Assembly: GCA_041401985.1 (NCBI GenBank)
Contig: JAWKTE010000020.1
Coordinates: forward strand, 9,341-73,340
Direction: 5' to 3'
Origin: JACKHA01 sp041401985
GTDB lineage: Bacteria; Planctomycetota; Phycisphaerae; Phycisphaerales; UBA1924
Length of the DNA: 64,000 nucleotides
The notes under the pieces were generated by a model. It worked only from the letters and a program-made list of their open reading frames with translations. It was not told the origin of the DNA and ran no database searches. Of this stretch, positions 14,878 to 27,396 are shown one piece after another (positions within the stretch are counted from its first letter, which is position 1; each line of letters begins with the position of its first letter). The translations under genes were made by a program, and so were the position numbers.

Positions 14878-17190
14878 TCAGCACCCCGCCGCGTACTGGG
14901 CCAGGAAGTAGAAGAAGTCGTCGTTGTTGAGCACGCCGTCGGCGCGGCCGTAGCAGGGGTCGGTGGGCAGGGCGTTGGCGGTCAGGTCGCAGACGGGAAG
15001 GTTAGCGAGGGTGAACTGGTCGAGGTAGTAGAAGAAGTCGTCCGGGGTGATCTGGCCGTCGGGCGTGCCGTAGCCGGGCTGGCCGGGGATAGCCGAGCCG
15101 GTGACATCGGCCGGGCACGCCCGCGGCTCCGCGTGGCCCCAGCGGGCCCACGAGGCCCGGCGCAGGCCACCGCTGCCGGGCGTGAACGAGCCGAGCACGA
15201 ACAACTCGTCGCCGACCGGCGAGGCGTTCGAAACGACGGACTCCGGACCAGCGGAATGGACGGACCACGTGCTGCCGTCCCACTCGGCGAACCCGCCGCA
15301 AGGCGCCGGTTGTCCGCAGTCGAAGTTCAGTCCGAACGCGAAGAGCCGCGCCTCGACGACCCGCAGCACCGCTGTCGTGCCGAAGATGCTCGGGTGCGGG
15401 TGTGGCGGCAGCCCGGGCGCGAACGGCTGCCACTGCGAGCCGTCGAATGCCGCGAGGCCATCGCCGAACGAGAACTGCCCCGAGGCCAGGAGCCGGCCCT
15501 CGAACACCGCCAGCGACCAGGGCGTCTGCTCGGCGAACACGCCCGCGTCGGCGAGCACGTGCCACTGGCTGCCGTCCCACCCGACGACGGCGTTCTGGTA
15601 CATCACCGGTGGCGACCCGATCGACGCGGTGCCGACCGCCATGCACAACATTCCGGCGTATTCGACGAATCTCGACTTGGAGTCGAACTCGATCCCCGGC
15701 AGCGTCTCGAGCGTGGGGCCGACGGCCCGCGCGATGCGCCGGTTCATGCCGAGATCGCTCACGTCGACGTGCAACTCGCCTCGGAAAAACGCACCGTCCG
15801 AGATGCTGGAGCCTCCCGGGCTGGATCCGAACGGCTCCCACGCCGCGCCGTTCCAACGCGCGCCCACCGTCGGGGCGGACGCGGGCCAGTTGTCGAAGTA
15901 TCCGACGGCGTAGAGCGCCCCGTTCTCTTTCAGCAGCCGGACGATCCTCCCGGACGGCTCGGGCGCGGGCGAGAACGGTTCCCAGCGATCGCCGTCCCAC
16001 GCGGCGATGATGCTCGCGCCCTCGATCCCGCCGATGCTGTCGAACTCGCCCGCGACGACGGCGCGACCCTCGAACGGCAGAGCGTCGATCGCGTGCGGGA
16101 TCAACTCGCGCGAGCGATCACCCATCGGAACCCAGGACGCTCCTGTCCATCTCACGAGCGAGCCAATCGGCAGTACGTTGTCCGTCGTGCCGACGTAGGG
16201 CGCGTCGTCGAACGCAGCGAGGCTTCGCGGGGCGTTTTCGGGCAGATCAGCCGAGACGACCGCCCACTGCGCTCCGTCCCATCGTCGCACGCGGGCCGGT
16301 GTCAGGCTCGGAACGAGTGTGCGTTGCTCGAGCGCGAGCAGGCCGCTCGGCGTGGAGACCAGATCGCGCACCACACCGGGCGATCCCTCGCCGACCTGGA
16401 CCCAGGCTGAGCCGCTCCATGCCGCGATCCGCGCGACCGGCGTCGCGCCGGACTGCGTGAACTCACCGCCTGCGTACAGCACGCCGTTGTGGAACTCAAG
16501 CGTCCAGACAGTGCCGTTCAAGCCGCTCCCGAGCGCATGCCACTGCCCGCCGTCCCAGCGAGCCACGCGAGCGGCCGGTTGCCCACCCGCGGAGGTGAAC
16601 TGGCCCGCGGCATAGAGATCGTCGCCGACCGCTTCGAGATCGAGGGCGTTGCCGTTCACGCCAGCGCCGAGAAGCCTCCATGAACTGCCGTCCCAGGCGT
16701 GTGGCCCGCCTTGCAGCCCGTTGAACCACGCCCCGACGACCGGCTGGTCCCGATAGAACGCCACGCTGTTGGCCGGCGCGATCAGCCCCGGCATCGTTTC
16801 CCAGCCGGTCGGCGTCAGCATCGCCGCGAAGGCACCGGGAGAACCGCCGACCGAGCTGAACACCCCGCCGACGAGCAGCCGTTCCGGTGTCGACGCGACG
16901 GCCCAAACCTCACCGTCCCGGATCGAACCGCCCAGATGCTCCCACTCGGTTCCGTTCCACGCGGCCACCCCGGAGTCCGAGGTCGCGATCGACGTGTGCC
17001 CCGCGACCACGAGGACCGGACCCGACGCGCGATCCCACACCGTCATCGCACGCGTCGGCGGGGAGTTCGACCGCCCGCCCGGCAGCCAGGTCTCCTGGCA
17101 CTGGCCCCGCGCGACACCGCTCGCGGCGACGCCAAGCCCCCCGACCCCGACGCACAGCACGACCCCCCCGGCCAATCGCCTCGCACGCAT
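14878..17190 (-). CDS. Secreted propeller-like repeat protein with C-terminal dockerin-like repeats
   Basis: 770 residues from ATG 17190. A signal peptide is evident (RLAGGVVLCVGVGGLGVAASGVARGQ). The body is a series of about 45-55-residue repeats of the form 'A.WDG..W..LG.G..G.V......LYAGG.F...GG' (for example VARWDGGQWHALGSGLNGTVW and LYAGGEFTQSGATPVARIAAW), suggesting a beta-propeller. The tail holds two dockerin-like units (GTPDGQITPDDFFYYLDQF and GRADGVLNNDDFFYFLAQYAAGC), as in 5793-7433. Likely exported or surface-attached; no catalytic residues recognised. Confidence 0.8.
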   Translation of the reverse strand: MRARRLAGGVVLCVGVGGLGVAASGVARGQCQETWLPGGRSNSPPTRAMTVWDRASGPVLVVAGHTSIATSDSGVAAWNGTEWEHLGGSIRDGEVWAVASTPERLLVGGVFSSVGGSPGAFAAMLTPTGWETMPGLIAPANSVAFYRDQPVVGAWFNGLQGGPHAWDGSSWRLLGAGVNGNALDLEAVGDDLYAAGQFTSAGGQPAARVARWDGGQWHALGSGLNGTVWTLEFHNGVLYAGGEFTQSGATPVARIAAWSGSAWVQVGEGSPGVVRDLVSTPSGLLALEQRTLVPSLTPARVRRWDGAQWAVVSADLPENAPRSLAAFDDAPYVGTTDNVLPIGSLVRWTGASWVPMGDRSRELIPHAIDALPFEGRAVVAGEFDSIGGIEGASIIAAWDGDRWEPFSPAPEPSGRIVRLLKENGALYAVGYFDNWPASAPTVGARWNGAAWEPFGSSPGGSSISDGAFFRGELHVDVSDLGMNRRIARAVGPTLETLPGIEFDSKSRFVEYAGMLCMAVGTASIGSPPVMYQNAVVGWDGSQWHVLADAGVFAEQTPWSLAVFEGRLLASGQFSFGDGLAAFDGSQWQPFAPGLPPHPHPSIFGTTAVLRVVEARLFAFGLNFDCGQPAPCGGFAEWDGSTWSVHSAGPESVVSNASPVGDELFVLGSFTPGSGGLRRASWARWGHAEPRACPADVTGSAIPGQPGYGTPDGQITPDDFFYYLDQFTLANLPVCDLTANALPTDPCYGRADGVLNNDDFFYFLAQYAAGC

Positions 17191-17827
17191 CGCTTCGTCC
17201 TTTCCGATTGCCGCCGCCGGGCCGCTCGGGCCTCGGCGCGTGTGTTCGCCCTGCGAGACCCCAGCGGGGCCGCGGGCGGGACGCCGCGTGGGCGCCCTGT
17301 GCTGCCTTCAGAGTACCAGACGCACGGGCCGGGCGGAGGTTCCATCCGGAACTCGCTTTTCCAAACACGCGCGACGACGCCGGACCTGAGGCTCTGCGAG
17401 GGTCAGGGTCCGATGGTCCCTTTGGCCACGACACTCGCACGATCGATCCGGGGCTTCGTCGCCGAGCCTCCTCAGCCCCGGCGTCCGTCACCCTCCCGCG
17501 CGACTCGGCACGACTCTCGGCGGGGTCTGTCACCCCCCCGTAACGCCCAATCCCCTCGCCCCTCCCGCCCCGGAACTCCCCCCGATACCTTGTCGTATCG
17601 CGGGGGGCTTGCGGGGGTCGGGTTCGTGCTCAGTGGGTTGGTGCGGGCGGCCCGCATCTGCTCCGGCGTTTGCCCCGGCACGTGCCCGGCCCGCTCGAAC
17701 CGGCCCTCAACAGCCGGAATCGGCCCGCATCGGTCGGGCCGTCTGAATAGGATTCGCCCCTCATCGCGCTCCGGGCCCGCCCGGCGGTGCGATGAGGTCC
17801 CAGGGCATCGCCTCGGAAAGGAACCAC
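17191..17827. other. Divergent intergenic region, no gene seen
   Basis: About 640 bases between the propeller gene (minus) and the pilM operon (plus). Low-complexity C/G runs occur near 17530-17580. TAGGAT at 17747-17752 could be a -10 for the pilM operon, but no convincing -35 lies 16-18 bases upstream. Confidence 0.4.
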
Positions 17828-19975
17828 ATGGCGGCATCCAACTCCGCGTGGGGCATCGAGATCGGGTCGGGCGGCATCAAGGCCGTCAAGGTCGCCGCCG
17901 ACGGCGAGACCGCCCGCGTGCTCGACTTCATCGCGATCCAGCACCCCAAGGTCCTGTCCACGCCCGATGTGGACAAGGACGACGTTCTCCGCGTCTCGCT
18001 GGGCCGCCTGGTGAGCGAGCGGGACCTGTCAGGGTCCCCGGTTCTGGTGTCCATCCCCGGCCACCAGTCGTTCGCCCGGTTCGCCAAACTGCCGCCGGTC
18101 GAGCCCAAAAAGATTCCTGACATCGTCAAGTTCGAGGCGGTGCAGCAGGTTCCCTTCCCCCTGGAAGAGGTGGAATGGGATTATCAGACGTTCGTCAGCC
18201 CGGACTCCCCCGAGGTCGAGGTCGGCATCTTCGCCGTCACCAAGGAGCGGGTGAAGCAGCAGCTGGACATGCTGGGGGACGTCGGGATCACGCCGGACGG
18301 CGTGACGATCTCGCCCCTGTCGGTCTTCAACGCCCTGGCCCACGACCTGGAGTTCAAGGAGGACACCCAGGGCACGATCATCCTGGACATCGGGACGACG
18401 GCGACGGACCTGATCATCTATGAGGCGGGCCGCGTCTGGATCCGCACGTTCCCGATGGGCGGGCACAACTTCACGAACCAGCTGGTCGAGTCGTTCAAAC
18501 TCGGCTATCCGAAGGCGGAGAAGCTCAAGCGCGAGGCCGACCAGAGCCAGCACGCCCGCCACATCCTGCAGGCGATGCGTCCGGTGTTCACCGACCTGGC
18601 CCAGGACGTGCAGCGGTCGATCGGGTACTACCAGTCGCTTCACAAGGACGCGAAACTGACCCGCCTGATCGGTCTGGGCGCGACGTTCCACCTGCCGGGG
18701 CTGCGGAAGTACCTCAAGCAGCAACTGGGCATGGAGGTCTACCGCCTCGAGGAGTGGAAGCGTCCGATCGTGTCCGACCTGGGCGACGAGCGGGCCACGC
18801 AGTTCCACGCCGCGGCTATGGAGATGTCGACGGCGTACGGGCTGGCGATCCAGGGCGTGGGCCTGCAGACGATCGACGCGAACCTGATCCCGACCAACGT
18901 GGTGCGGGACTCGATGTGGAAGAAGAAGGCCAAGTGGTTCGGGATGGCGGCGGGCGTGGGCTTGCTGGCCGGCGGCGTGATGTTTGCCCGCCCGATCTTG
19001 GACCAGCAGGCGATCGCGGCGGCGGACAACGATCGCGAGGCGCTGTCGACAATCGACAACGTCGTGCGACAGGCGTCGCAGCTCCGCAGCGAGGCCGAGC
19101 AGGCCCGGGTGCTGGGCTCGGCCCAGGTGGACCCGCGTGCGGCCCGCGTGCTGGGGCTTCTGGAGAAGCGCGAGGCGTACACCTGGATTCTGAACGACAT
19201 CGGCGCGATGCTGGCCGACGCGGAGAGCCGCAAGGGCGCGTTCCTGCAGAACAACGCGATCACGCCCGAGCAGGTGCCGCAGGGCCCGGTGTGGCGGGTC
19301 GAGTCGGTGCAGACGCAGTACGAGATCGACGCGAACTACGCCGCGGCCCCGGCGAACTTCCGGGAGCAGGCGGTGTCGGCGGCGGTGGGGGACCCCGCGC
19401 CCAGCGCGCCGCGTGTGGTCGTGACGATGGAGGTCTCGACGTACATGCCGGAGTTCGAGCGGTTCTTCGCCGCGACCCTGCCGCGCTGGCTCGAGCAGAA
19501 CGGGCAGCGTCAGGGGCTGGAGTACATGCTCCATTCGACGACCAGTTCGACCGCGGCCCCGACGCGCCGGACCGGCGGGCAACGCCCGGCGGCGGCGACG
19601 AACACGCAGCAGCAGGCGACGCCGGAGATCACCGGCGGCACCGGGCGGCGTGGCGGGGACCGTCGCGAAGGCCAGGAGCCCACGTACGACCTGCCGGTGA
19701 CGATGACCCCGGAGGAGGCACGCCGCATCGAAGCGGAGCGGATCGCCCGGGGCGAGATCGAGGTCACCGGCCGCGCGCAGCAGACCGGGCGGCCCGGGGC
19801 CTCGTCGGTCGACACCAACACGCTCGACGGGCTGGCGCCCATCACCGAGCCCAAGCCCAACGAGGGGCGTGAACTCGTGACCTACACCGTGACGTGGTCG
19901 ATGGTCCTGCAGGCCCCGCCGGCGCCCGCGGGGCAATCGGGCGGGGAGTCTGGCGGCGAAGGGGGTGGCCTGTGA
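17828..19975 (+). CDS. pilM: PilM-like actin-fold ATPase with C-terminal membrane extension
   Basis: 715 residues, about twice a normal PilM (350). Residues 1-350 are the actin-like PilM domain: WGIEIGSGGIKAVKV (phosphate loop 1), DIVKFEAVQQVPFPLEEVEWDYQ (typical PilM) and TIILDIGTTATDLIIYEAGRVWIRTFPMGGHNFT (loop 2, about 183). A membrane segment follows at about 371-390 (FGMAAGVGLLAGGVMFARPIL), then a periplasmic domain of about 320 residues ending in a Gly-rich tail. The second half occupies the place of PilN, so this may be a PilM-PilN-type fusion; that is inferred. PilM forms a cytoplasmic ring of type IV pilus machines. Start ATG 17828 has AAGGA upstream. The next gene overlaps by GTGA. 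Confidence 0.85.
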   Translation: MAASNSAWGIEIGSGGIKAVKVAADGETARVLDFIAIQHPKVLSTPDVDKDDVLRVSLGRLVSERDLSGSPVLVSIPGHQSFARFAKLPPVEPKKIPDIVKFEAVQQVPFPLEEVEWDYQTFVSPDSPEVEVGIFAVTKERVKQQLDMLGDVGITPDGVTISPLSVFNALAHDLEFKEDTQGTIILDIGTTATDLIIYEAGRVWIRTFPMGGHNFTNQLVESFKLGYPKAEKLKREADQSQHARHILQAMRPVFTDLAQDVQRSIGYYQSLHKDAKLTRLIGLGATFHLPGLRKYLKQQLGMEVYRLEEWKRPIVSDLGDERATQFHAAAMEMSTAYGLAIQGVGLQTIDANLIPTNVVRDSMWKKKAKWFGMAAGVGLLAGGVMFARPILDQQAIAAADNDREALSTIDNVVRQASQLRSEAEQARVLGSAQVDPRAARVLGLLEKREAYTWILNDIGAMLADAESRKGAFLQNNAITPEQVPQGPVWRVESVQTQYEIDANYAAAPANFREQAVSAAVGDPAPSAPRVVVTMEVSTYMPEFERFFAATLPRWLEQNGQRQGLEYMLHSTTSSTAAPTRRTGGQRPAAATNTQQQATPEITGGTGRRGGDRREGQEPTYDLPVTMTPEEARRIEAERIARGEIEVTGRAQQTGRPGASSVDTNTLDGLAPITEPKPNEGRELVTYTVTWSMVLQAPPAPAGQSGGESGGEGGGL

Positions 19976-21288
19976 ACAGCGTGCTGGGATGGGCCAAGAC
20001 CAACTGGCTGATCATCGTGTTCGTGGTGGTGATGATCGCCTCGCTCGTGGCCGGGTACATCGGCTCGGACATGTGGGGCTCGTCGCTGCGTCAGGACTTC
20101 CAGACGCGCGTGGGCCAGCGCCTGCAGCAGGTCCAGGGGGCGCGGGTGTCGTACTCGATCCCGCCGCTGGCCGCGGGCGAGCAATCGGTCGGCGACAGCG
20201 GGCCGCCGAACGCGGAGAAGACGCGCTGGTTCCGCGAGCGGATCGAGTCGCGCGTGGCCCAGGCGGCGGCGCTGGTGCGCGAGGCCGAGCAGTTCAACCA
20301 GGGCATCAACCAGGCCGAGTCGAACCGGATCGGGCACCGCCCGAGCCTGCCGGGGATCTTCCCCGCGCCGCGCCGGGAGCGGATTCCCAACATCTTCCTG
20401 GACTTCCGCGACATGGTCAACGGGGCCCGCGGGCAGCCCTCGATGGTGGCCGCGCTGCTCAACCGCTACGGCGCGGGCCCGGCGGCGAACCTGCGCCGCG
20501 TCGAGGCCGTGCTCGCCGACGTGCGCGACCGCGAGGTCGAGGCGATCGTGACCGAGACGGGCGCCCAGCCGACCGCCGAGGCGATGGAGCGCATCACGCG
20601 CATGCTCAGCGAGCGAAGGGTGCAGGAGTACCAGCGGGCGGCCCGCGACTTCTCGATGTACGCCACCGACGCGGCCATCGCCATCACGCCCATGCCCGCC
20701 CAGGGCACCCCCACGCTCGAGGACTGCTTCAGGTGGCAGTGGGACTACTGGATCGCGTCGGACATCATGGCGGCCCTGTCGATGGCCAACACGGACGACG
20801 TCGGGCTGCGGACCGAGGTGGACCGGTCGGTCGTCAAGCGGATCGAGGCGATCCGCGTCGAGCCGCTCCGCCTGCCGCGGCAGAGCGAGGACCCGTTCGG
20901 CGGTGGCAACCCGACCGAGCAGGTCACGCCGCCCGCGACCATCACCGGGCGTCCCGGCGACAGCCAGGACTACGACGTGCGGTACGTCACGCTCGACGTG
21001 ATCGTGGCCTCCGAGCGTCTGCCGGAACTGTTCAACGCCCTGGCGGCGACGAACTTCTTCACCGTCGTGGACATGAACCTCCGCCAGGTCGACGGGTGGC
21101 AGGACCTGCGTGCGGGGTACTACTACGGCTCGGACAACGTCATCCGGGCGTCGCTGAAGATCGAGACCGTGTGGCTGCGTTCGTGGACCGGGCCGCTGAT
21201 GCCCGAGAGCGTGCGCCAGCCGCTGGGCGTGATCGTTCCCGAGGCCGCTCCCGAGGGCGCGGCCGGGTCCGACACGGGCGGCAACTGA
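19972..21288 (+). CDS. Single-pass membrane protein of the pilM operon (PilO-like position)
   Basis: 438 residues from GTG 19972, which overlaps the pilM stop by four bases (GTGA), so translation is coupled. One N-terminal membrane segment (LIIVFVVVMIASLVAGYIG, about residues 12-30) is followed by a large soluble domain with coiled-coil-prone stretches. The late segment YVTLDVIVASERLPELFNALAATNFFTVVDMNLR has the ferredoxin-like pattern seen in PilO/PilN-type proteins. By position it would be the second platform protein. Direct homology to PilO is not visible from the sequence alone. Confidence 0.75.
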   Translation: MNSVLGWAKTNWLIIVFVVVMIASLVAGYIGSDMWGSSLRQDFQTRVGQRLQQVQGARVSYSIPPLAAGEQSVGDSGPPNAEKTRWFRERIESRVAQAAALVREAEQFNQGINQAESNRIGHRPSLPGIFPAPRRERIPNIFLDFRDMVNGARGQPSMVAALLNRYGAGPAANLRRVEAVLADVRDREVEAIVTETGAQPTAEAMERITRMLSERRVQEYQRAARDFSMYATDAAIAITPMPAQGTPTLEDCFRWQWDYWIASDIMAALSMANTDDVGLRTEVDRSVVKRIEAIRVEPLRLPRQSEDPFGGGNPTEQVTPPATITGRPGDSQDYDVRYVTLDVIVASERLPELFNALAATNFFTVVDMNLRQVDGWQDLRAGYYYGSDNVIRASLKIETVWLRSWTGPLMPESVRQPLGVIVPEAAPEGAAGSDTGGN

Positions 21289-21373
21289 TCCGCGGGATCG
21301 TCGTGCATCGAACACCATCGGCCGGGCGTGACCAACGCCCGGCGCAACGCTGGAAACAGGCGAGGGCATCGCG

Positions 21374-23548
21374 ATGAAGGCCAAGGGCATCAACCCGATC
21401 GAGCAGAACATCGAGAAGATCGTGCTGGGGGTCGCGGGCGCGGCCCTGGTGGCCGTCGTCGCGATGCAGGTGCTCGGCGGCTCGAGCGTCGAGGTCGGGA
21501 GCAAGTCGTACCCGCTGGACCAGGCCTACACGCCGGTCCGCGACGAGGCCCTCCGCGTCCAGGGCGCCATGCAGAACCCCAGCCCGACGCTCCCGGACGT
21601 GCCGGTGGTGGACCTCTTGGGTCGCTACCGGGAACTGGTCGCGGCCCCGGTCGCCGACCAGCCCCGCGTCGTCGCGTTCGGCCCGGGCATTGGCGTGGTG
21701 TCATCCGGGCGCGTGGACGACACGCCCGTGGGCGATGCGATCTACGCCGCCGTCAATGTGCCCGCGCCGGCCCGCCCGATGGGCTACTCGTTCCGCAACA
21801 CGCTCGATCCCGTGCAGGTCTCGCGCACGCCCGGCCTGACCGACCTGGTGCCCGTCGCCCAGCCCTACGACAAGTCGTCGATCACCGTCGAATCGGTGTT
21901 CGACGGCGTCGCGTTCGAGCGCATGCTCCGCGCCGATCCCGACGGGCCGGGCGGCCCGGCCCGCGCCATGCCGCTCCGCTGGTGGCAGGACGGGCTTGAG
22001 ATCATGGCCGTCCGTGCCGAGCGCCAGGTGCGTCTGCCCGGCGGGGCCTGGTCCGATCCGCAGCCCGTGTCGGTGATGCCGGGATCGTTCGATGTGACCG
22101 CGCCGCCCGAGGGCCAGGCCCAGTTCAACCCGGTGACGCTGCGAACGGCGGTCGTCCAGGCCCGCCAGTTGTCGCGCGAGGTCCAGCGGCCCCGCTACCT
22201 GCGTGTCATCGCGGGCCAGCCGTGGGTGCCGCCGTCGGCCGCGGGCCAGATCGCCGCGATCGAGGCCCGGCGCGCGGAGATCGACCGCCTGCTCGGCCAG
22301 CGCCGCGGCATGGAGCGTGAGATCCGACGCCTGGAACTGACGATCGAGCAGGGGCCGCGGAACAACACGCCAACGACGCCAACCGTGACGCCCGGTCGCG
22401 ACGGGCGGTCGCCCGAGCGCCCCGCTCAGCCGACCCAGCCCAACAACCGCCCGCCCCAGGTCGATCCGGCCATCCAAGCCATGCAGACCCAGATGGACCG
22501 CCTGCGCCAGCAACTCGTCCAGAACGAGGACGCGCTGAAGCAGATCGGCGTCGGGCTCGACGGCAAGCCCATCCCCACCTGGGACGACGACAACGAACTC
22601 GGCTACGCCCCGCCCGTGCTTGAGGACGCCGAGGTCCGCCTCTGGGTCCACGACCTGAACGTCGAGCCCGGCATGGCGTACCGCTACCGCATGCAGGTCG
22701 TGTTCAACAACCCGTTCTTCGGCAACGCCGCCGCCCTCGTGCCCGACCAGCAGAGCCTGGCCGCCGAGCCGATGCTCGCCGGGGCGTGGTCGGCGTGGAG
22801 CGACCCCGTCTCGGTCGACCAGACCCGCTACATCTTCGCGACCTCGGCCAGCGTCGCCGACGACATCGGCGCCACGCCCAGGGCCCAGTTCGACGTCTTC
22901 GAGTTCTACTACGGGTACTGGCGTCGCGGCCAGGCCAGCATGTCCGCCGGCGATCAGTTGATCGCCCGCCTCAACCTGCCCGATCCCGAGATGCGCCCGA
23001 TCTATGACCTGGAGCAGGCGCCCGCGCCGCGCCAGCCGGGCGGCGTGCCGGGGACCCGCAGCCCGGGCGAGCGGATCGACCCCGTGCCCGGTCGTAGCGA
23101 TCCGGGAGTTCCCATCGACCCACTCAACCGCAACCCCCAAGGCGCCCCCCCCGGCGCCCCCGGCCTCCAGTTCAACCTCCCGGACGTCGCCGCCCTGGCC
23201 CAGCCCGGCCCGGAGTCACTCGGACCGATCGCCACCGGCGTCATCCTGCTCGACGTGATGAACATGCCCGCGGGGGCCGAGTCCGGCTTGGCCGGCGTCG
23301 GCGTCCGCCAGATCACCCAGGCGGTCCTGCGGTCGGCCCACGGGCGGATCGAGGTCCGCTCCCCGTCCATCGACCGTGCGGCGGCCCTGTACCGTTCGCT
23401 GATCCGCTCCGCCGAGGAGGGCATGCGCCAGGGCGCCCCGGAGCCCGAGGCGTTCGAGCCGGACCCGATCGTGCTGCCGCGAAATTCCGAACCGGAACTC
23501 GAAGAGCCAGGCTCCGGCGGCGGCGGTGGGGGCGGCGGCGGCAGCTAA
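21374..23548 (+). CDS. Large proline-rich membrane-anchored protein of the pilM operon
   Basis: 724 residues, 85 bases after the previous gene, start ATG 21374. It has one N-terminal membrane segment (KIVLGVAGAALVAVVAMQVLGG, about residues 14-35). A coiled coil follows at about 290-335 (IAAIEARRAEIDRLLGQRRGMEREIRRLELTIEQ), then a Pro/Gln/Asn-rich linker, a second helix, and a domain with YRYRMQVVFNNPFFG. The C-terminus is poly-Gly. Not recognised as a known family. Its place suggests a periplasmic partner of the PilM platform, perhaps in the role of PilP. Confidence 0.75.
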   Translation: MKAKGINPIEQNIEKIVLGVAGAALVAVVAMQVLGGSSVEVGSKSYPLDQAYTPVRDEALRVQGAMQNPSPTLPDVPVVDLLGRYRELVAAPVADQPRVVAFGPGIGVVSSGRVDDTPVGDAIYAAVNVPAPARPMGYSFRNTLDPVQVSRTPGLTDLVPVAQPYDKSSITVESVFDGVAFERMLRADPDGPGGPARAMPLRWWQDGLEIMAVRAERQVRLPGGAWSDPQPVSVMPGSFDVTAPPEGQAQFNPVTLRTAVVQARQLSREVQRPRYLRVIAGQPWVPPSAAGQIAAIEARRAEIDRLLGQRRGMEREIRRLELTIEQGPRNNTPTTPTVTPGRDGRSPERPAQPTQPNNRPPQVDPAIQAMQTQMDRLRQQLVQNEDALKQIGVGLDGKPIPTWDDDNELGYAPPVLEDAEVRLWVHDLNVEPGMAYRYRMQVVFNNPFFGNAAALVPDQQSLAAEPMLAGAWSAWSDPVSVDQTRYIFATSASVADDIGATPRAQFDVFEFYYGYWRRGQASMSAGDQLIARLNLPDPEMRPIYDLEQAPAPRQPGGVPGTRSPGERIDPVPGRSDPGVPIDPLNRNPQGAPPGAPGLQFNLPDVAALAQPGPESLGPIATGVILLDVMNMPAGAESGLAGVGVRQITQAVLRSAHGRIEVRSPSIDRAAALYRSLIRSAEEGMRQGAPEPEAFEPDPIVLPRNSEPELEEPGSGGGGGGGGGS

Positions 23549-24196
23549 CGCCGCCCTCGGCACCAGTCCGACACCTCCCTGCGCACCCGCTGCGCGGCCC
23601 CACCCCGGCATCGGCGGGGTGGGCGTGTCGGCGACCGCCGAACGCGCGCCCGTCGGTGGCCGGTCTCTCCGAAATCCGGCCCCTCGGCGTGCGAAAAGGC
23701 AGTCTGGGCGCTTGACCGCACGCGGAAACGATCTAGTATCCCCCCGCCTCTGTTCGGCAGCGAAAACTCAAGGAACCGACGGGAACCGCAGGGTTCCCGG
23801 GCAGGCCGGGAGTCGTGCAACCGACCAGGGCGATCTTCGGGGAAGGCCGGGCGAGACGCCCAGCCAACCCCACGCTCCTTGACATCCGGATATGGACAAG
23901 TGCGTGCGCAGCACGCATCCAAGGCCGATTCGCGGCGTCGCCGAAGCGATGTGTTGAGCATCGCGGAAGCGGAGCGGAGTCGGAACGCGGGTGTGTGGTG
24001 CGGGCGATGAATCGAGTATCTCGAACGCGTGGCGATCGTAGATCACCCGATACTCGCGCTGGTCGACGGTTTGCCGTCCGGGTTTCCGGGCGGGAAGGCG
24101 GCGATCCGGGGCGGGAAGGCAGCCGCGGCGTGGCCGTCGGCGTGGCGTCCCTTGGGGGCGTTGCGGCGGCGGGTGCGACCTCGGCGTCCGGCTGGG
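23549..24196. other. 23S operon promoter region and leader
   Basis: About 650 bases between the pilM operon and 23S rRNA. No protein gene. It contains a promoter (23712-23739) and, close to the 23S 5' end, the left arm of the processing stem. Confidence 0.55.
23712..23739 (+). promoter_or_regulatory. Promoter of the 23S-5S rRNA operon
   Basis: TTGACC (23712-23717), a 16-bp spacer and TAGTAT (23734-23739). It lies about 460 bases before mature 23S. It is the best match between the last protein gene and the rRNA. Confidence 0.5.
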
Positions 24197-24198
24197 AT

Positions 24199-24206
<8 letters not shown>
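24182..24206 (+). other. Left arm of the 23S processing stem
   Basis: GGCTGGGATGATCAAGC at 24190-24206 pairs with GCTTGATCATTCCAGCC at 26941-26957 with one mismatch. Pairing extends outward into GGCGTCC / AGACGCC. This is the usual RNase III stem that brings the two ends of 23S together. Confidence 0.75.
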
Positions 24207-26951
<2,745 letters not shown>

Positions 26952-27138
26952 CCAGCCAGACGCCGCGTCACAGGCCGTCGCCCGCCCGGGCGCCGGACCA
27001 ACGCCGCGGCCAAGGCGGGGCATGATTGCCCGCGTCGAGATACTCGAGTCACTGCCGGTTCATCCCGGCCACGCACTTGTCCATCCGGATCTAGGAACAA
27101 GATCATCTTGCCGGCCCGCTCCCGAGCGTGCCGGTGAT

Positions 27139-27247
<109 letters not shown>

Positions 27248-27250
27248 CTC

Positions 27251-27290
27251 GACCCCACCAAGGTAAACCTCGGTGGGGTCTTTGCTTTTT
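27251..27290 (+). terminator. Rho-independent terminator of the 23S-5S operon
   Basis: GACCCCACC (27251-27259) pairs with GGTGGGGTC (27272-27280) around an inner AGGT/ACCT pairing. TTTGCTTTTT follows at once. Confidence 0.92.
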
Positions 27291-27396
27291 GCGAAGTGGA
27301 CTGCCTTACGCACGCCCCGCCGCTCACCTGTTCAGGCCCGCGGGCTGCGACACGGCCTATCGGAACCTCGCCCCACGCCCTCCGTACAACCGGTCG

